DNA of 64,000 nt, taken from positions 19,349 to 83,348 of the forward strand of contig NZ_KV794309.1 in NCBI RefSeq assembly GCF_001808705.1, given 5' to 3'. The position numbers and the translations under genes are program-made. Every line of letters starts with the position of its first letter. The first letter of the stretch is position 1. Shown piece by piece: positions 34,101 to 43,792 of the stretch. The DNA is from Streptococcus sp. HMSC074B11. GTDB taxonomy: Bacteria > Bacillota > Bacilli > Lactobacillales > Streptococcaceae. Under the pieces are notes generated by a model. The model did no database searches. It worked only from the letters and a program-made list of their open reading frames with translations, and was not told the DNA's origin.

Positions 34101-35630
34101 ATGGCACACGAAAATGTCATTGAGATGCGTGAAATTACCAAAGTTTTCGGTGAATTTGTCGCTAACGACAAGATTAACCTTGAACTTCGTAAAGGTGAAA
34201 TTCATGCACTTTTAGGAGAAAATGGAGCTGGGAAGTCCACTCTTATGAACATGCTAGCAGGGCTTCTAGAACCAACTAGTGGTGAAATTGTGGTCAACGG
34301 TCAAGTTGTAAAACTAGACTCGCCATCAAAAGCAGCTAGCTTAGGAATCGGGATGGTTCACCAGCACTTTATGTTGGTTGAAGCTTTCACAGTTGCTGAA
34401 AATATCATTTTGGGAAGTGAATTGACCAAAAATGGTGTCCTAGATATTGCTCGAGCAACTCGAGAAATTAACGAACTATCGGAGCGTTATGGTCTTGCTG
34501 TGGATCCTTCAGCCAAAGTAGCAGATATCTCTGTTGGTGCTCAACAACGTGTTGAAATCCTAAAGACACTTTATCGTGGTGCCGATATTCTTATCTTTGA
34601 CGAACCAACGGCCGTTTTGACGCCATCAGAAATCGATGAGTTGATGGCCATCATGAAGAACCTGGTCAAAGAAGGTAAATCAATTATCTTGATTACCCAT
34701 AAGTTGGATGAGATTCGCGCAGTATCTGATCGTGTTACAGTTATCCGTCGTGGTAAATCTATCGAAACAGTTGAGATTGCTGGTGCGACTAACGCTGACT
34801 TGGCAGAAATGATGGTAGGGCGTTCAGTTTCCTTCAAAACTGTGAAGCAGGCACCTCAACCAAAAGAAGTTGTACTGTCCATTAAAGACTTGGTTGTTAA
34901 TGAAAACCGTGGCGTTCCTGCTGTTAAAAATCTCTCACTCGATGTTCGAGCTGGTGAAATTGTCGGAATTGCCGGTATTGATGGGAATGGTCAGTCTGAA
35001 TTGATTCAAGCTATCACAGGACTTCGTAAGATTGAATCTGGTAGCGTAGAGTTGAAAGGCCAATCTATTGTAGGTTTGCATCCTCGCCAAATCACTGAAC
35101 TAAGCGTAGGTCACGTTCCAGAAGACCGTCATCGTGATGGTTTGGTTTTGGAAATGATGATCTCTGAAAATATCGCTCTTCAAACCTACTATAAGGAACC
35201 TCTTAGCAAAAAGGGAATTTTAAATTATACGAATATCATTGACTATGCAAAAAAATTGATGCAAGAGTTTGATGTTCGCGCTGCTAACGAGATTGTTCCA
35301 GCTTCAGCCCTTTCTGGAGGAAATCAACAAAAAGCAATCATCGCTCGGGAGATTGATCGAAATCCGGATCTCCTCATCGTCAGCCAACCGACTCGTGGTT
35401 TGGACGTCGGTGCCATTGAGTACATTCACAAACGCTTGATTCAAGAACGTGATAATGGAAAAGCTGTCCTTGTAGTCAGCTTTGAACTAGACGAGATTCT
35501 AAATGTCTCAGATAGAATCGCTGTTATTCATGATGGTAAGATTCAAGGGATCGTAACACCAGAAACAACCAACAAGCAAGAACTTGGTGTCTTGATGGCT
35601 GGTGGTGAATTGGAAAAAGGAGAAGAGTGA
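34101..35630 (+). CDS. Nucleoside ABC transporter ATP-binding protein
   Basis: A 509-residue tandem ATPase of the sugar/nucleoside (RbsA-like, BmpD/NupO) class. The first domain is canonical: Walker A GENGAGKST, signature ISVGAQQRVEI, Walker B LIFDEPTAVL. The second has a degenerate Walker A (GIDGNGQSE) but a normal LSGGNQQK signature and Walker B region LLIVSQPTRGLD, as expected for this family. AAAGGAAGAGC precedes the ATG. It energises the two downstream permeases and receives substrate from PnrA. Its stop overlaps the permease start (ATGA-type TGATG). Confidence 0.95.
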   Translation: MAHENVIEMREITKVFGEFVANDKINLELRKGEIHALLGENGAGKSTLMNMLAGLLEPTSGEIVVNGQVVKLDSPSKAASLGIGMVHQHFMLVEAFTVAENIILGSELTKNGVLDIARATREINELSERYGLAVDPSAKVADISVGAQQRVEILKTLYRGADILIFDEPTAVLTPSEIDELMAIMKNLVKEGKSIILITHKLDEIRAVSDRVTVIRRGKSIETVEIAGATNADLAEMMVGRSVSFKTVKQAPQPKEVVLSIKDLVVNENRGVPAVKNLSLDVRAGEIVGIAGIDGNGQSELIQAITGLRKIESGSVELKGQSIVGLHPRQITELSVGHVPEDRHRDGLVLEMMISENIALQTYYKEPLSKKGILNYTNIIDYAKKLMQEFDVRAANEIVPASALSGGNQQKAIIAREIDRNPDLLIVSQPTRGLDVGAIEYIHKRLIQERDNGKAVLVVSFELDEILNVSDRIAVIHDGKIQGIVTPETTNKQELGVLMAGGELEKGEE

Positions 35631-36688
35631 TGTCTAAAAAATTACAACAAATTTCGGTTCCCTTGATTTCTGTTATCCTTGGAATCTTGCTTGGAGCCAT
35701 CGTCATGTGGATTTTTGGCTACGATGCTATTTGGGGTTATGAAGAGTTGTTCTACACAGCCTTCGGTAGTGTGCGTGGAATCGGTGAAATTTTCCGTGCC
35801 ATGGGGCCATTAGTCTTGATTGCTCTTGGATTTGCAGTTGCCAGTCGTGCAGGCTTCTTTAACGTTGGTCTTCCAGGACAAGCACTCGCTGGTTGGGTTA
35901 TGAGTGGCTGGTTCGCTCTTTCAAATCCAGATTTACCACGTCCATTGTTGATTCTTGCGACAGTTGTCATTGCGCTGGTTGCTGGAGGAATTGTTGGTGC
36001 CATTCCTGGTATTTTAAGAGCCTATCTTGGAACATCTGAAGTTATCGTAACCATCATGATGAACTACATTGTTCTCTATACAAGTAATGCCTTTATCCAC
36101 TCTTTCCCTAAAGATATTATGCAAAGTACAGACTCATCAATCCGAGTAAGTGCAAACGCAACTTATCAAACACCTTGGCTTGCTGAGTTAACAGGAAACT
36201 CTCGTATGAATATTGGGATTTTCTTTGCCATCATTGCAGTTGCAGTTATCTGGTTCTTGCTTAAGAAGACAACTCTCGGTTTTGAAATCCGTGCAGTTGG
36301 TCTCAATCCAAATGCTTCTGAATACGCAGGTATTTCAGCTAAACGCACCATCATCCTATCAATGATTATCTCAGGTGCCCTTGCAGGTCTAGGTGGAGCA
36401 GTAGAAGGACTTGGGACCTTCCAAAACGTTTATGTCCAAGGTTCATCATTGGCGATTGGCTTTAACGGAATGGCGGTTAGTCTACTTGCTGCAAACTCAC
36501 CAATTGGAATTCTCTTTGCAGCCTTCTTGTTCGGAGTGCTTCAAGTTGGAGCCCCTGGTATGAATGCAGCACAAGTACCATCAGAGCTTGTAAGTATCGT
36601 TACAGCCTCAATTATCTTCTTTGTCAGCGTTCACTACATCATCGAGCGCTTTGTCAAACCAAGAAAACAACTTAAAGGAGGTAAATAA
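35630..36688 (+). CDS. Nucleoside ABC transporter permease (first)
   Basis: A 352-residue membrane protein of the BPD_transp_2 (RbsC/NupP) family with about eight to ten helices. Recognisable segments are FFNVGLPGQALAGWVMSGW and GLNPNASEYAGISAKRTIILSMIISGALAGLGG, the conserved EAA-like cytoplasmic region. ATG at 35630 overlaps the ATPase stop; a GTG one codon earlier is less likely. It pairs with the next permease. Confidence 0.94.
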   Translation: MSKKLQQISVPLISVILGILLGAIVMWIFGYDAIWGYEELFYTAFGSVRGIGEIFRAMGPLVLIALGFAVASRAGFFNVGLPGQALAGWVMSGWFALSNPDLPRPLLILATVVIALVAGGIVGAIPGILRAYLGTSEVIVTIMMNYIVLYTSNAFIHSFPKDIMQSTDSSIRVSANATYQTPWLAELTGNSRMNIGIFFAIIAVAVIWFLLKKTTLGFEIRAVGLNPNASEYAGISAKRTIILSMIISGALAGLGGAVEGLGTFQNVYVQGSSLAIGFNGMAVSLLAANSPIGILFAAFLFGVLQVGAPGMNAAQVPSELVSIVTASIIFFVSVHYIIERFVKPRKQLKGGK

Positions 36689-36690
36689 GG

Positions 36691-37647
36691 ATGTCGATTA
36701 CAACAATGTTAACCCTTATGGTTTCTTCAATGTTGATTTATTCAGCACCACTTATTTTCACAAGTATCGGAGGCGTTTTCTCTGAACGTGGGGGAGTTGT
36801 TAACGTTGGACTTGAAGGAATCATGGTTATGGGTGCCTTTTCTGGAGTTGTGTTTAATCTTGAATTTGCACAGGATTTGGGAGCATTAACTCCTTGGTTG
36901 GCTTTGCTAGTTGGTGGATTAGTTGGAGCTATCTTCTCTCTCATTCACGCAGTGGCTACAGTTCATTTCCGTGCTGACCATGTTGTCAGTGGTACCGTAC
37001 TTAACTTGATGGCGCCAGCCTTGGCTGTTTTCTTAGTCAAAGTGCTTTATAACAAGGGACAAACGGATAACTTAACGCAAACTTTTGGACGTTTTGATTT
37101 CCCTCTTTTGGCTAATATCCCAGTTATCGGAGATATCTTCTTCAAGTCAACAAGTTTACTTGGTTACCTAGCAATTGCCTTTTCATTCTTAGCGTGGTTT
37201 GTCCTTTTTAAAACTCGCTTTGGACTTCGCCTCCGTTCAGTTGGTGAACACCCACAAGCAGCAGATACTTTGGGGATTAATGTCTACAAGATGAGATATC
37301 TTGGAGTTGTGATTTCAGGTTTCCTTGGAGGAATCGGTGGAGCTATCTACGCTCAGTCAATTTCCGTTAACTTCTCAGTTACTACCATCGTTGGACCTGG
37401 ATTTATCGCACTTGCTGCTATGATTTTCGGTAAGTGGAATCCTGTTGGAGCTATGCTTTCAAGTCTCTTCTTCGGACTATCACAAAGTTTGGCGGTTATC
37501 GGTTCTCAACTTCCTTTCTTGCAAGGAGTTCCAGCCGTTTACTTGCAAATTGCACCATATCTCTTGACCATCGTCGTCCTAGCAGCCTTCTTTGGTAAAG
37601 CAGTTGCACCGAAGGCAGATGGTATCAACTATATCAAATCTAAATAA
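36691..37647 (+). CDS. Nucleoside ABC transporter permease (second)
   Basis: A 318-residue membrane protein of the same BPD_transp_2 family (NupQ-like), with VNVGLEGIMVMGAF near residue 37 and GEHPQAADTLGINVYKMRYLGVVISGFLGGIGGAIYA as the conserved ATPase-contact region. It starts two bases after the first permease, with AAAGGAGGTAAATAAGG. It ends the operon at a terminator shared with plsY. Confidence 0.94.
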   Translation: MSITTMLTLMVSSMLIYSAPLIFTSIGGVFSERGGVVNVGLEGIMVMGAFSGVVFNLEFAQDLGALTPWLALLVGGLVGAIFSLIHAVATVHFRADHVVSGTVLNLMAPALAVFLVKVLYNKGQTDNLTQTFGRFDFPLLANIPVIGDIFFKSTSLLGYLAIAFSFLAWFVLFKTRFGLRLRSVGEHPQAADTLGINVYKMRYLGVVISGFLGGIGGAIYAQSISVNFSVTTIVGPGFIALAAMIFGKWNPVGAMLSSLFFGLSQSLAVIGSQLPFLQGVPAVYLQIAPYLLTIVVLAAFFGKAVAPKADGINYIKSK

Positions 37648-37650
37648 ACA

Positions 37651-37682
37651 AAAAAGCGTCAGTTTGAAACTGACGTTTTATT
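37651..37682. terminator. Convergent terminator, nucleoside operon and plsY
   Basis: AAAAAGCGTCAGTTT / AAACTGACGTTTT stem, A-run on one side and Ts on the other; it includes the plsY stop codon. Confidence 0.85.
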
Positions 37683-38319
37683 GTTTAGGTTCTTGGTGTG
37701 TGAGGTTTAAGCCCCAGGGAACAAGATTTTCTGTTTTATTACGAATACGATTGATATTATCTTTGTGGCGGATAATAATTAAACCTGCGAGAGCTAGGAT
37801 AATCGCTACGAATAATAAATCGTAACTTGGCAGTAGGAAACCGATAAGCGGAAAGAGGATCACCCCAAGTACAGCTGCGAGAGCAGCAGTAACACTAGAG
37901 AGAGAAATCATGCTTCCTAGATATAGAGTTCCAAAGAAGACAACTGCTAGATAGAGGCAAAATAGAGGAGCAAATCCGAAAATGACTCCAGCACTAGTTG
38001 CGACAGCCTTTCCTCCTTTAAATCCTGCAAATACCGGGAAGGTATGCCCAATCACAGCTAAAAGGCCAAAGACTAGAGGTGAAACACCTTGAACATGAAA
38101 GATAAGTGGAAGCAAGGTTGCGATGGTTCCTTTGAAAAAGTCAATCACGAAGGTTGCCATACCCGCTTTCTTACCTAAAATACGAAAGGTATTGGTCGTT
38201 CCAGTATTACCTGAACCATGTTCTCTTAGATTGATCTTAAAGAAGATTTGCCCAATCCACAGTCCTGAAGGGATAGAACCCAATAAATAAGCTAAAATTA
38301 ATAATACTATTGTCATCAT
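37678..38319 (-). CDS. plsY: Glycerol-3-phosphate acyltransferase PlsY
   Basis: A membrane enzyme that transfers the acyl group of acyl-phosphate to glycerol 3-phosphate, the first step of phospholipid synthesis in Gram-positive bacteria. It has 213 residues with several helices and the PlsY motifs [26 protein letters not shown] and [12 protein letters not shown]. Start at 38319 or 38316 (adjacent ATGs). Neither has a Shine-Dalgarno, and the -10 box ends six bases upstream, so the mRNA is predicted to be leaderless. Confidence 0.95.
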   Translation of the reverse strand: MMTIVLLILAYLLGSIPSGLWIGQIFFKINLREHGSGNTGTTNTFRILGKKAGMATFVIDFFKGTIATLLPLIFHVQGVSPLVFGLLAVIGHTFPVFAGFKGGKAVATSAGVIFGFAPLFCLYLAVVFFGTLYLGSMISLSSVTAALAAVLGVILFPLIGFLLPSYDLLFVAIILALAGLIIIRHKDNINRIRNKTENLVPWGLNLTHQEPKQ

Positions 38320-38325
38320 GCTTCT

Positions 38326-38334
38326 ATTATACCA
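38326..38334 (-). promoter_or_regulatory. plsY extended -10 placed for a leaderless mRNA
   Basis: Minus-strand TGG-TATAAT (38334-38326), then AGAAGC and the ATG at 38319. Transcription would start at the start codon. Confidence 0.6.
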
Positions 38335-38478
38335 TGAAATATAAGAGAAACGGAAAGGAATCTTTTCTCAAATTGTGACATCTGATACTTTATGTAAGTA
38401 GATAAATTTTCTCATGAACACTATTGTTCGGAAATTAAGGCTAAAGTTTTAAAAATTCATGGTAACTTCTGAAAATCC

Positions 38479-38506
38479 TTGATTTTGTGTTTATTTATGC
38501 TATAAT
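38479..38506 (+). promoter_or_regulatory. Promoter of the amino-acid ABC operon
   Basis: -35 TTGATT (38479-38484), 16-base spacer, extended -10 TGC-TATAAT (38498-38506). The first gene follows after TAGGAGGTGG. Confidence 0.72.
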
Positions 38507-38534
38507 AGGAACAATTATTTTTAGGAGGTGGAAT

Positions 38535-39176
38535 ATGTCTTATTTATTCGAGATATTACCAAGTTTATTGAGCGGTGCTACAATGACTATACAAGTTTTT
38601 GCACTGGTCTTGCTCTTTTCAATCCCTTTAGGTATTTTGATTGCCTTTTGCTTACAGGTCCATTGGAAACCCCTCCATTACATAATTGATGTTTATATCT
38701 GGGTGATGCGTGGGACACCCTTACTTTTGCAACTAATTTTTATTTATTATGTCCTACCAAGTATCGGAATTCGATTGGACCGGGTGCCAGCAGCTATTAT
38801 TGCTTTTACGCTTAATTATGCAGCCTACTTTGCAGAAATATTCCGTGGAGGAATTGCAACGATTCCTCAGGGGCAATACGAAGCAGCCAAGGTTTTGAAA
38901 TTTAATCCTATCGATACCGTTCGCTATATCATCTTGCCACAGGTGACCAAGATTGTCTTACCAAGTGTATTTAACGAGGTTATGAGTTTGGTTAAGGATA
39001 CTTCTCTGGTCTATGCACTCGGTATTTCAGATTTAATCCTAGCCAGTCGTACTGCAGCCAATCGTGATGCTAGCTTGATTCCAATGTTTCTAGCAGGAGC
39101 TATTTATCTGCTTATGATTGGTATCGTTACAATCCTAGCTAAGAAACTTGAGAAGAAGTTCAGCTACTATAGATAG
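38535..39176 (+). CDS. Polar amino-acid ABC transporter permease
   Basis: A 213-residue inner-membrane permease of the HisM/GlnP type. It has an N-terminal amphipathic start and about five helices; the conserved EAA loop reads GQYEAAKVLKFNPIDTVRYIILPQ. VWVMRGTPLLLQL-type sequence (IWVMRGTPLLLQLIF) is the family's second hallmark. The start at 38535 follows TAGGAGGTGGAAT. The operon also encodes the ATPase and a frameshifted binding protein, so import capacity may be impaired. Confidence 0.93.
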   Translation: MSYLFEILPSLLSGATMTIQVFALVLLFSIPLGILIAFCLQVHWKPLHYIIDVYIWVMRGTPLLLQLIFIYYVLPSIGIRLDRVPAAIIAFTLNYAAYFAEIFRGGIATIPQGQYEAAKVLKFNPIDTVRYIILPQVTKIVLPSVFNEVMSLVKDTSLVYALGISDLILASRTAANRDASLIPMFLAGAIYLLMIGIVTILAKKLEKKFSYYR

Positions 39177-39186
39177 GAGGTTAACC

Positions 39187-39816
39187 ATGTTAGAGTTAAG
39201 AAATATCAGCAAAAAATTTGGAAAAAAAGAAATTTTATCCAATTTCAGTTTAACAATTCCTGAAAAGCAAATTTTGGCCATTGTTGGCCCTTCTGGTGGT
39301 GGGAAGACTACCTTGCTTAGAATGTTAGCTGGACTTGAGACCATTGATTCAGGAGAGATTTTTTATAATGGAGAATCCCTACCTTTGGATGAACTTGAAA
39401 AGCGCCACTTGTTAGGTTTTGTTTTTCAAGACTTTCAACTTTTTCCTCACTTATCCGTTATGGAGAACTTGATTTTGTCACCTATCAAGACTATGGGGAT
39501 GTCTGAAGCAGATGCAAAGAAGAAGGCGGTCGACTTATTAACTCGTCTGGGACTCGAAGCTCATGCAGATGCCTATCCTTATTCCTTATCTGGTGGTCAA
39601 AAGCAACGGGTTGCCTTAGCACGTGCTATGATGATAGATCCTGAAGTGATTGGTTATGACGAACCAACTTCAGCCCTTGACCCAGAGTTGCGTCTCGAAG
39701 TTGAAAAACTGATCCTACAAAATCGAGAATTAGGCATGACTCAAATTGTCGTGACTCACGATCTCCAGTTTGCAGAGAATATTGCTGATCAGATTCTCAA
39801 AGTAGAGCCCAAGTAG
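39187..39816 (+). CDS. Polar amino-acid ABC transporter ATP-binding protein
   Basis: A 209-residue GlnQ/HisP-type ATPase: Walker A GPSGGGKTT, VFQDFQLFPHL Q-loop, signature [14 protein letters not shown], Walker B IGYDEPTSALDP and H-loop VTHDLQF. The start at 39187 (MLELRNISKKFG) is preceded by ATAGGAGGTTAACC. Somewhat shorter than GlnQ (about 240) but with all motifs intact. It follows the permease by 10 bases. Confidence 0.94.
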   Translation: MLELRNISKKFGKKEILSNFSLTIPEKQILAIVGPSGGGKTTLLRMLAGLETIDSGEIFYNGESLPLDELEKRHLLGFVFQDFQLFPHLSVMENLILSPIKTMGMSEADAKKKAVDLLTRLGLEAHADAYPYSLSGGQKQRVALARAMMIDPEVIGYDEPTSALDPELRLEVEKLILQNRELGMTQIVVTHDLQFAENIADQILKVEPK

Positions 39817-39825
39817 GAGGTGTCT

Positions 39826-40667
39826 ATGAATCTAAAGAAAATCAGTCTTGTTTTGGTATTCTTTCTGGCTTTTTTCCTAGTAGGATGTACGCAAAAAGCT
39901 AGTGATCCCAAAGTCGATAATTGGGACAAATACCAACAACAAGGAAGCATTACTATTGGATTTGACAATACCTTTGTTCCTATGGGGTTTGAAGAAAAGA
40001 ATGGCCAATATGTCGGATTTGATATTGACTTAGCCCAGGCTGTTTCTGAGAAATTGGGGTTCAAGGTACAGTTTCAACCTATTGATTGGGATATGAAGGA
40101 AACAGAACTTCAAAACGGCACTATTGATGCTATCTGGAATGGATATTCAGCGACTGATGAACGCCGTGAAAAGGTTGCTTTTACCATTCCCTACATGGAG
40201 AATCAGCAGGTTCTAGTCTCAAAAAAATCGCAAAATATCCAGTCGGTTTCGGATATGAAAAATAAGATTTTGGGAGCCCAAGCAGGTTCTTCTGGTTATC
40301 TAGATTTTGAAGCTCAGCCTGAACTTCTAAAGAATATTGTTAAGGACCAAAGGCTAATCAGTATCAAAGTTTTAATGAAGCCTTGATTGACTTGCAAAAT
40401 GATCGGATTGATGCCCTTTTGATTGACCGTGTTTACGCTAATTATTATCTTAAAACGGAAGGGATTATAGACCAGTATGAGATTTTCCCAGCTGGTTTTG
40501 AGAGTGAGTCTTTTGCAGTTGGAGTAAGACCAGCAGATAAGACCTTGTTAGCAAATTTAAATCAAGCTTTTGTGGAACTCTATCAAGAAGGTAAATTCCA
40601 AGAAATTAGCCAAAAATGGTTTGGTGAAGATATAGCAACAAGCCAAGTTAAAGGAAAAGAAAACTGA
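39826..40667 (+). pseudogene. Amino-acid-binding lipoprotein, frameshifted
   Basis: The substrate-binding lipoprotein of the operon (family 3 solute-binding). It has a signal peptide with lipobox LVGC and the core GFDNTFVPMGFEEKNGQYVGFDIDLAQAV. The frame ends early at 40386, while the rest of the domain (NQYQSFNEALIDLQNDRIDALLIDRVYAN... to 40667) continues in another frame. Homology passes from one frame to the other near 40349-40352, where CAAAGG would read on normally with one more A. This is either a one-base deletion in an A-run or a sequencing error. ATG at 39826 follows TAGGAGGTG. Confidence 0.85.
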
Positions 40668-40692
40668 GACTCGCGTCTTGGTTTCTTTTTTT
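40657..40692 (+). terminator. Terminator of the amino-acid ABC operon
   Basis: AAGAAAACTGAGAC / GTCTTGGTTTCTT stem with minor mismatches and a CGC loop, then seven Ts. Confidence 0.78.
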
Positions 40693-40757
40693 AGGGTGGA
40701 AATGAGTGCTTTTTTTACTAAAAAGAACTTGTGAATAGGCTTTTTAACTTGAAAATT

Positions 40758-40786
40758 TTGCAAAATCCCTAGAAAACCTGTAAAAT
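40758..40786 (+). promoter_or_regulatory. parE promoter
   Basis: TTGCAA (40758-40763), 17-base spacer, TAAAAT (40781-40786), 30 bases before the GTG start. Confidence 0.65.
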
Positions 40787-40815
40787 AGTAAAGATGAACA
40801 AATAGGAGGTTCCTT

Positions 40816-42759
40816 GTGTCAAAAAAGGAAATCAATATTAACAATTATAATGATGACGCCATTCAGGTGCTAGAAGGGTTGGATGCGGTTCGGAAACGTC
40901 CAGGTATGTATATCGGATCGACTGACGGTGCTGGACTACATCACCTTGTTTGGGAAATAGTCGATAATGCGGTCGATGAGGCCTTATCTGGGTTTGGTGA
41001 TCGTATTGATGTGACCATTAATAAAAACGGAAGTTTAACGGTTCAAGACCACGGACGTGGAATGCCGACTGGAATGCACGCTATGGGAATTCCAACGGTT
41101 GAGGTTATCTTTACTATCCTTCACGCCGGAGGGAAATTCGGTCAGGGTGGTTATAAGACATCAGGAGGTCTCCACGGGGTTGGATCTTCTGTCGTCAATG
41201 CCCTCTCTAGTTGGTTAGAGGTAGAAATTACTCGTGATGGTGCAGTCTACAAGCAGCGTTTTGAAAATGGTGGGAAGCCAGTAACAACTCTTGAAAAGGT
41301 TGGTACAGCACCTAAGTCTAAAACAGGTACCAAAGTGACCTTCATGCCGGATGCTAGTATCTTTTCCACGACAGACTTTAAGTACCATACCATTTCAGAG
41401 CGTCTCAATGAGTCAGCCTTTCTTCTGAAAAATGTAACCTTGTCATTAACGGATAAGCGAACAGACGAAGCAATTGAATTCCATTATGAGAATGGTGTGC
41501 AGGATTTTGTTTCTTATCTCAATGAAGACAAGGAAACCTTGACGCCAGTTCTTTACTTTGAAGGTGAAGACAACGGTTTCCAAGTGGAAGTAGCCCTCCA
41601 GTACAATGATGGATTTTCAGATAACATCTTGTCCTTTGTCAATAACGTCCGTACCAAAGATGGTGGAACGCATGAGACAGGACTTAAGTCTGCTATTACC
41701 AAAGTCATGAATGACTATGCGCGAAAAACTGGCCTTCTCAAAGAAAAAGATAAAAACCTAGAAGGTTCGGATTACCGTGAAGGATTAGCGGCAGTTCTTT
41801 CCATCCTTGTTCCTGAAGAACATTTGCAATTTGAAGGACAGACTAAGGACAAACTGGGAAGTCCACTAGCTCGTCCCGTTGTAGATGGGATTGTAGCTGA
41901 TAAGTTGACCTTCTTCCTCATGGAAAATGGGGAGTTGGCTTCAAATCTGATTCGTAAAGCTATCAAGGCTCGTGATGCCCGTGAAGCAGCACGTAAAGCG
42001 CGTGACGAGAGCCGAAATGGCAAAAAGAATAAGAAAGATAAGGGCTTGCTTTCTGGTAAATTGACCCCAGCCCAGTCTAAAAATCCAGCTAAGAATGAAC
42101 TCTATCTGGTCGAGGGGGACTCTGCCGGTGGCTCTGCCAAACAAGGTCGTGACCGCAAGTTCCAGGCTATCTTGCCTCTTCGTGGTAAGGTCATCAATAC
42201 AGCCAAGGCCAAGATGGCAGATATCCTCAAAAACGAAGAAATCAACACCATGATTTATACCATCGGTGCTGGTGTTGGGGCAGATTTCTCCCTTGAAGAT
42301 GCCAACTATGACAAGATCATTATTATGACCGATGCGGACACCGATGGTGCCCACATTCAAACCCTTCTCTTAACCTTCTTTTATCGCTACATGCGTCCAC
42401 TAGTCGAGGCGGGACATGTGTATATCGCCCTTCCGCCTCTTTACAAGATGTCCAAAGGTAAAGGAAAGAAAGAAGAAGTGGCTTATGCTTGGACAGACGG
42501 AGAACTGGAAGAACTCCGTAAGCAGTTTGGCAAAGGAGCTACCCTCCAACGCTACAAGGGGCTTGGTGAGATGAATGCGGACCAACTCTGGGAGACAACC
42601 ATGAATCCAGAAACTCGAACCCTCATTCGTGTCACGATTGAAGACTTAGCACGCGCAGAACGTCGCGTCAATGTCCTTATGGGTGACAAGGTTGAACCAC
42701 GTCGTAAGTGGATCGAAGACAATGTCAAGTTTACGCTGGAAGAAGCGACAGTGTTTTAA
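40816..42759 (+). CDS. parE: DNA topoisomerase IV subunit B
   Basis: The ATPase subunit of topoisomerase IV, which with ParC decatenates replicated chromosomes. It has 647 residues: GHKL ATP-binding (EIVDNAVDEAL, DHGRGMPTG, GGLHGVGSSVVNAL), transducer, TOPRIM (LVEGDSAGGSAKQGRDRKFQ; DADTDGAHI) and the C-terminal gyrase B segment. The start is GTG, after TAGGAGGTTCC. Position 435, a known quinolone-resistance site in pneumococci, is the susceptible Asp. The gap to parC, normally a few hundred bases in pneumococcus, is 3.5 kb here. Confidence 0.97.
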   Translation: MSKKEININNYNDDAIQVLEGLDAVRKRPGMYIGSTDGAGLHHLVWEIVDNAVDEALSGFGDRIDVTINKNGSLTVQDHGRGMPTGMHAMGIPTVEVIFTILHAGGKFGQGGYKTSGGLHGVGSSVVNALSSWLEVEITRDGAVYKQRFENGGKPVTTLEKVGTAPKSKTGTKVTFMPDASIFSTTDFKYHTISERLNESAFLLKNVTLSLTDKRTDEAIEFHYENGVQDFVSYLNEDKETLTPVLYFEGEDNGFQVEVALQYNDGFSDNILSFVNNVRTKDGGTHETGLKSAITKVMNDYARKTGLLKEKDKNLEGSDYREGLAAVLSILVPEEHLQFEGQTKDKLGSPLARPVVDGIVADKLTFFLMENGELASNLIRKAIKARDAREAARKARDESRNGKKNKKDKGLLSGKLTPAQSKNPAKNELYLVEGDSAGGSAKQGRDRKFQAILPLRGKVINTAKAKMADILKNEEINTMIYTIGAGVGADFSLEDANYDKIIIMTDADTDGAHIQTLLLTFFYRYMRPLVEAGHVYIALPPLYKMSKGKGKKEEVAYAWTDGELEELRKQFGKGATLQRYKGLGEMNADQLWETTMNPETRTLIRVTIEDLARAERRVNVLMGDKVEPRRKWIEDNVKFTLEEATVF

Positions 42760-42792
42760 AAACTGTCAAGAAATACAAATGGAGGACAAGAT

Positions 42793-43200
42793 ATGTCTGA
42801 AAATCTAAGTGAAGAGCAAGTGAAAGAAGCTCTTGAAAGTGGTTATGCGCAATCTGAGGCCCTATTAAACGATAAAGATGAATTAGATGATTTTTTGTAC
42901 CGTTTGGAGCAAAAAATTAAAGAGATGCCATTGGTTGGTAAGAAATTTACAATGATCCCAGTCATGATTTCTTTAGTGAAAAATTATGCTCAAGGGAAAT
43001 ACACAACGGTTCCTTATGGAACTATTTTAGCCGTTTTAAGCGCACTTATTTATTTCCTTTCCCCAATTGACATTATTCCAGATTTTATTCCGTTAGCAGG
43101 CTACTTGGATGATATGGCTGTTGTAGGACTTTGTATGAATATGGTCAAAACAGACATTGAAACCTATGATAAATGGCGTCAGTCTCAAGGATTGATCTGA
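42793..43200 (+). CDS. DUF1232 (YkvA-like) membrane-associated protein
   Basis: A 135-residue protein with the DUF1232 core YFLSPIDIIPDFIPLAGYLDDM near residues 90-112, a hydrophobic hairpin of unknown function. Charged N-terminal helices precede it. ATG follows TGGAGGACAAG. It is the first gene after parE, 33 bases downstream, and probably read from the parE promoter. In the parE-parC gap it is the least decayed gene. Confidence 0.85.
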   Translation: MSENLSEEQVKEALESGYAQSEALLNDKDELDDFLYRLEQKIKEMPLVGKKFTMIPVMISLVKNYAQGKYTTVPYGTILAVLSALIYFLSPIDIIPDFIPLAGYLDDMAVVGLCMNMVKTDIETYDKWRQSQGLI

Positions 43201-43249
43201 AAAATCGTCTATATTTCTTAATTTTAGCTCTCTAAAAGAGGTATAAATC

Positions 43250-43792
43250 ATGATCAGTTTATTGTTTGATAGTTCATTTCTTTTCATAGTCTTAGCTTTA
43301 GGTGCAATTATGTATATAGTTGCCAAACAAGGTAAACCTGAGCAAAGTCGCTTTCTTGAATTTTTACTACTAACCATAGTAACAACAGGTGTCTTTTTAT
43401 TTGATAATCCTTTAAGGTCTAATCCTTATGCAGGATTGCTCTTCTATGTTTTTGACTTCTATATTTTCACACCAGTGAGCCTTGCTTTTGGATTCACAGC
43501 TATTTATAAAAGCAATAAACATCTCAAGCATTATCCTAATAGTTACTCAAAACTTCTTAGGATAAATGCCTGGTTTTTAGCAATATTTTCGATTATTAAC
43601 TTCCTCTTTTTAATGCTGACTCAAGAAATGGGAATTATTTTATTACTACCACTTTTTGGAATCAGTTCAATTATCCAATTTATAGTCGGAGAGCTTGAAA
43701 GAAAAAGAGTTCAGAAACTGCTTAAGCAAAGAAATGAAGATGTTGTTATTCAGAACATAGAGGCAACTGAGGATGAACCGCATGAGAACTGA
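43250..43792 (+). CDS. Four-helix membrane protein of unknown function
   Basis: A 180-residue protein with about four to five membrane helices (residues about 5-22, 36-48, 57-80, 105-140) and a basic/acidic C-terminal tail (ERKRVQKLLKQRNEDVV). I do not recognise a family. AAAAGAGG precedes the ATG. Its last 11 bases overlap the start of the truncated adenylyltransferase gene. Part of the accessory islet between parE and parC. Confidence 0.65.
   Translation: MISLLFDSSFLFIVLALGAIMYIVAKQGKPEQSRFLEFLLLTIVTTGVFLFDNPLRSNPYAGLLFYVFDFYIFTPVSLAFGFTAIYKSNKHLKHYPNSYSKLLRINAWFLAIFSIINFLFLMLTQEMGIILLLPLFGISSIIQFIVGELERKRVQKLLKQRNEDVVIQNIEATEDEPHEN

Noticed and set aside
37735..37750. TACGAATA resembling the ComX (cin) box
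   Set aside because: It lies inside plsY with the wrong context and no downstream gene; another copy near 35227 is inside the ABC ATPase gene. Both are chance matches.
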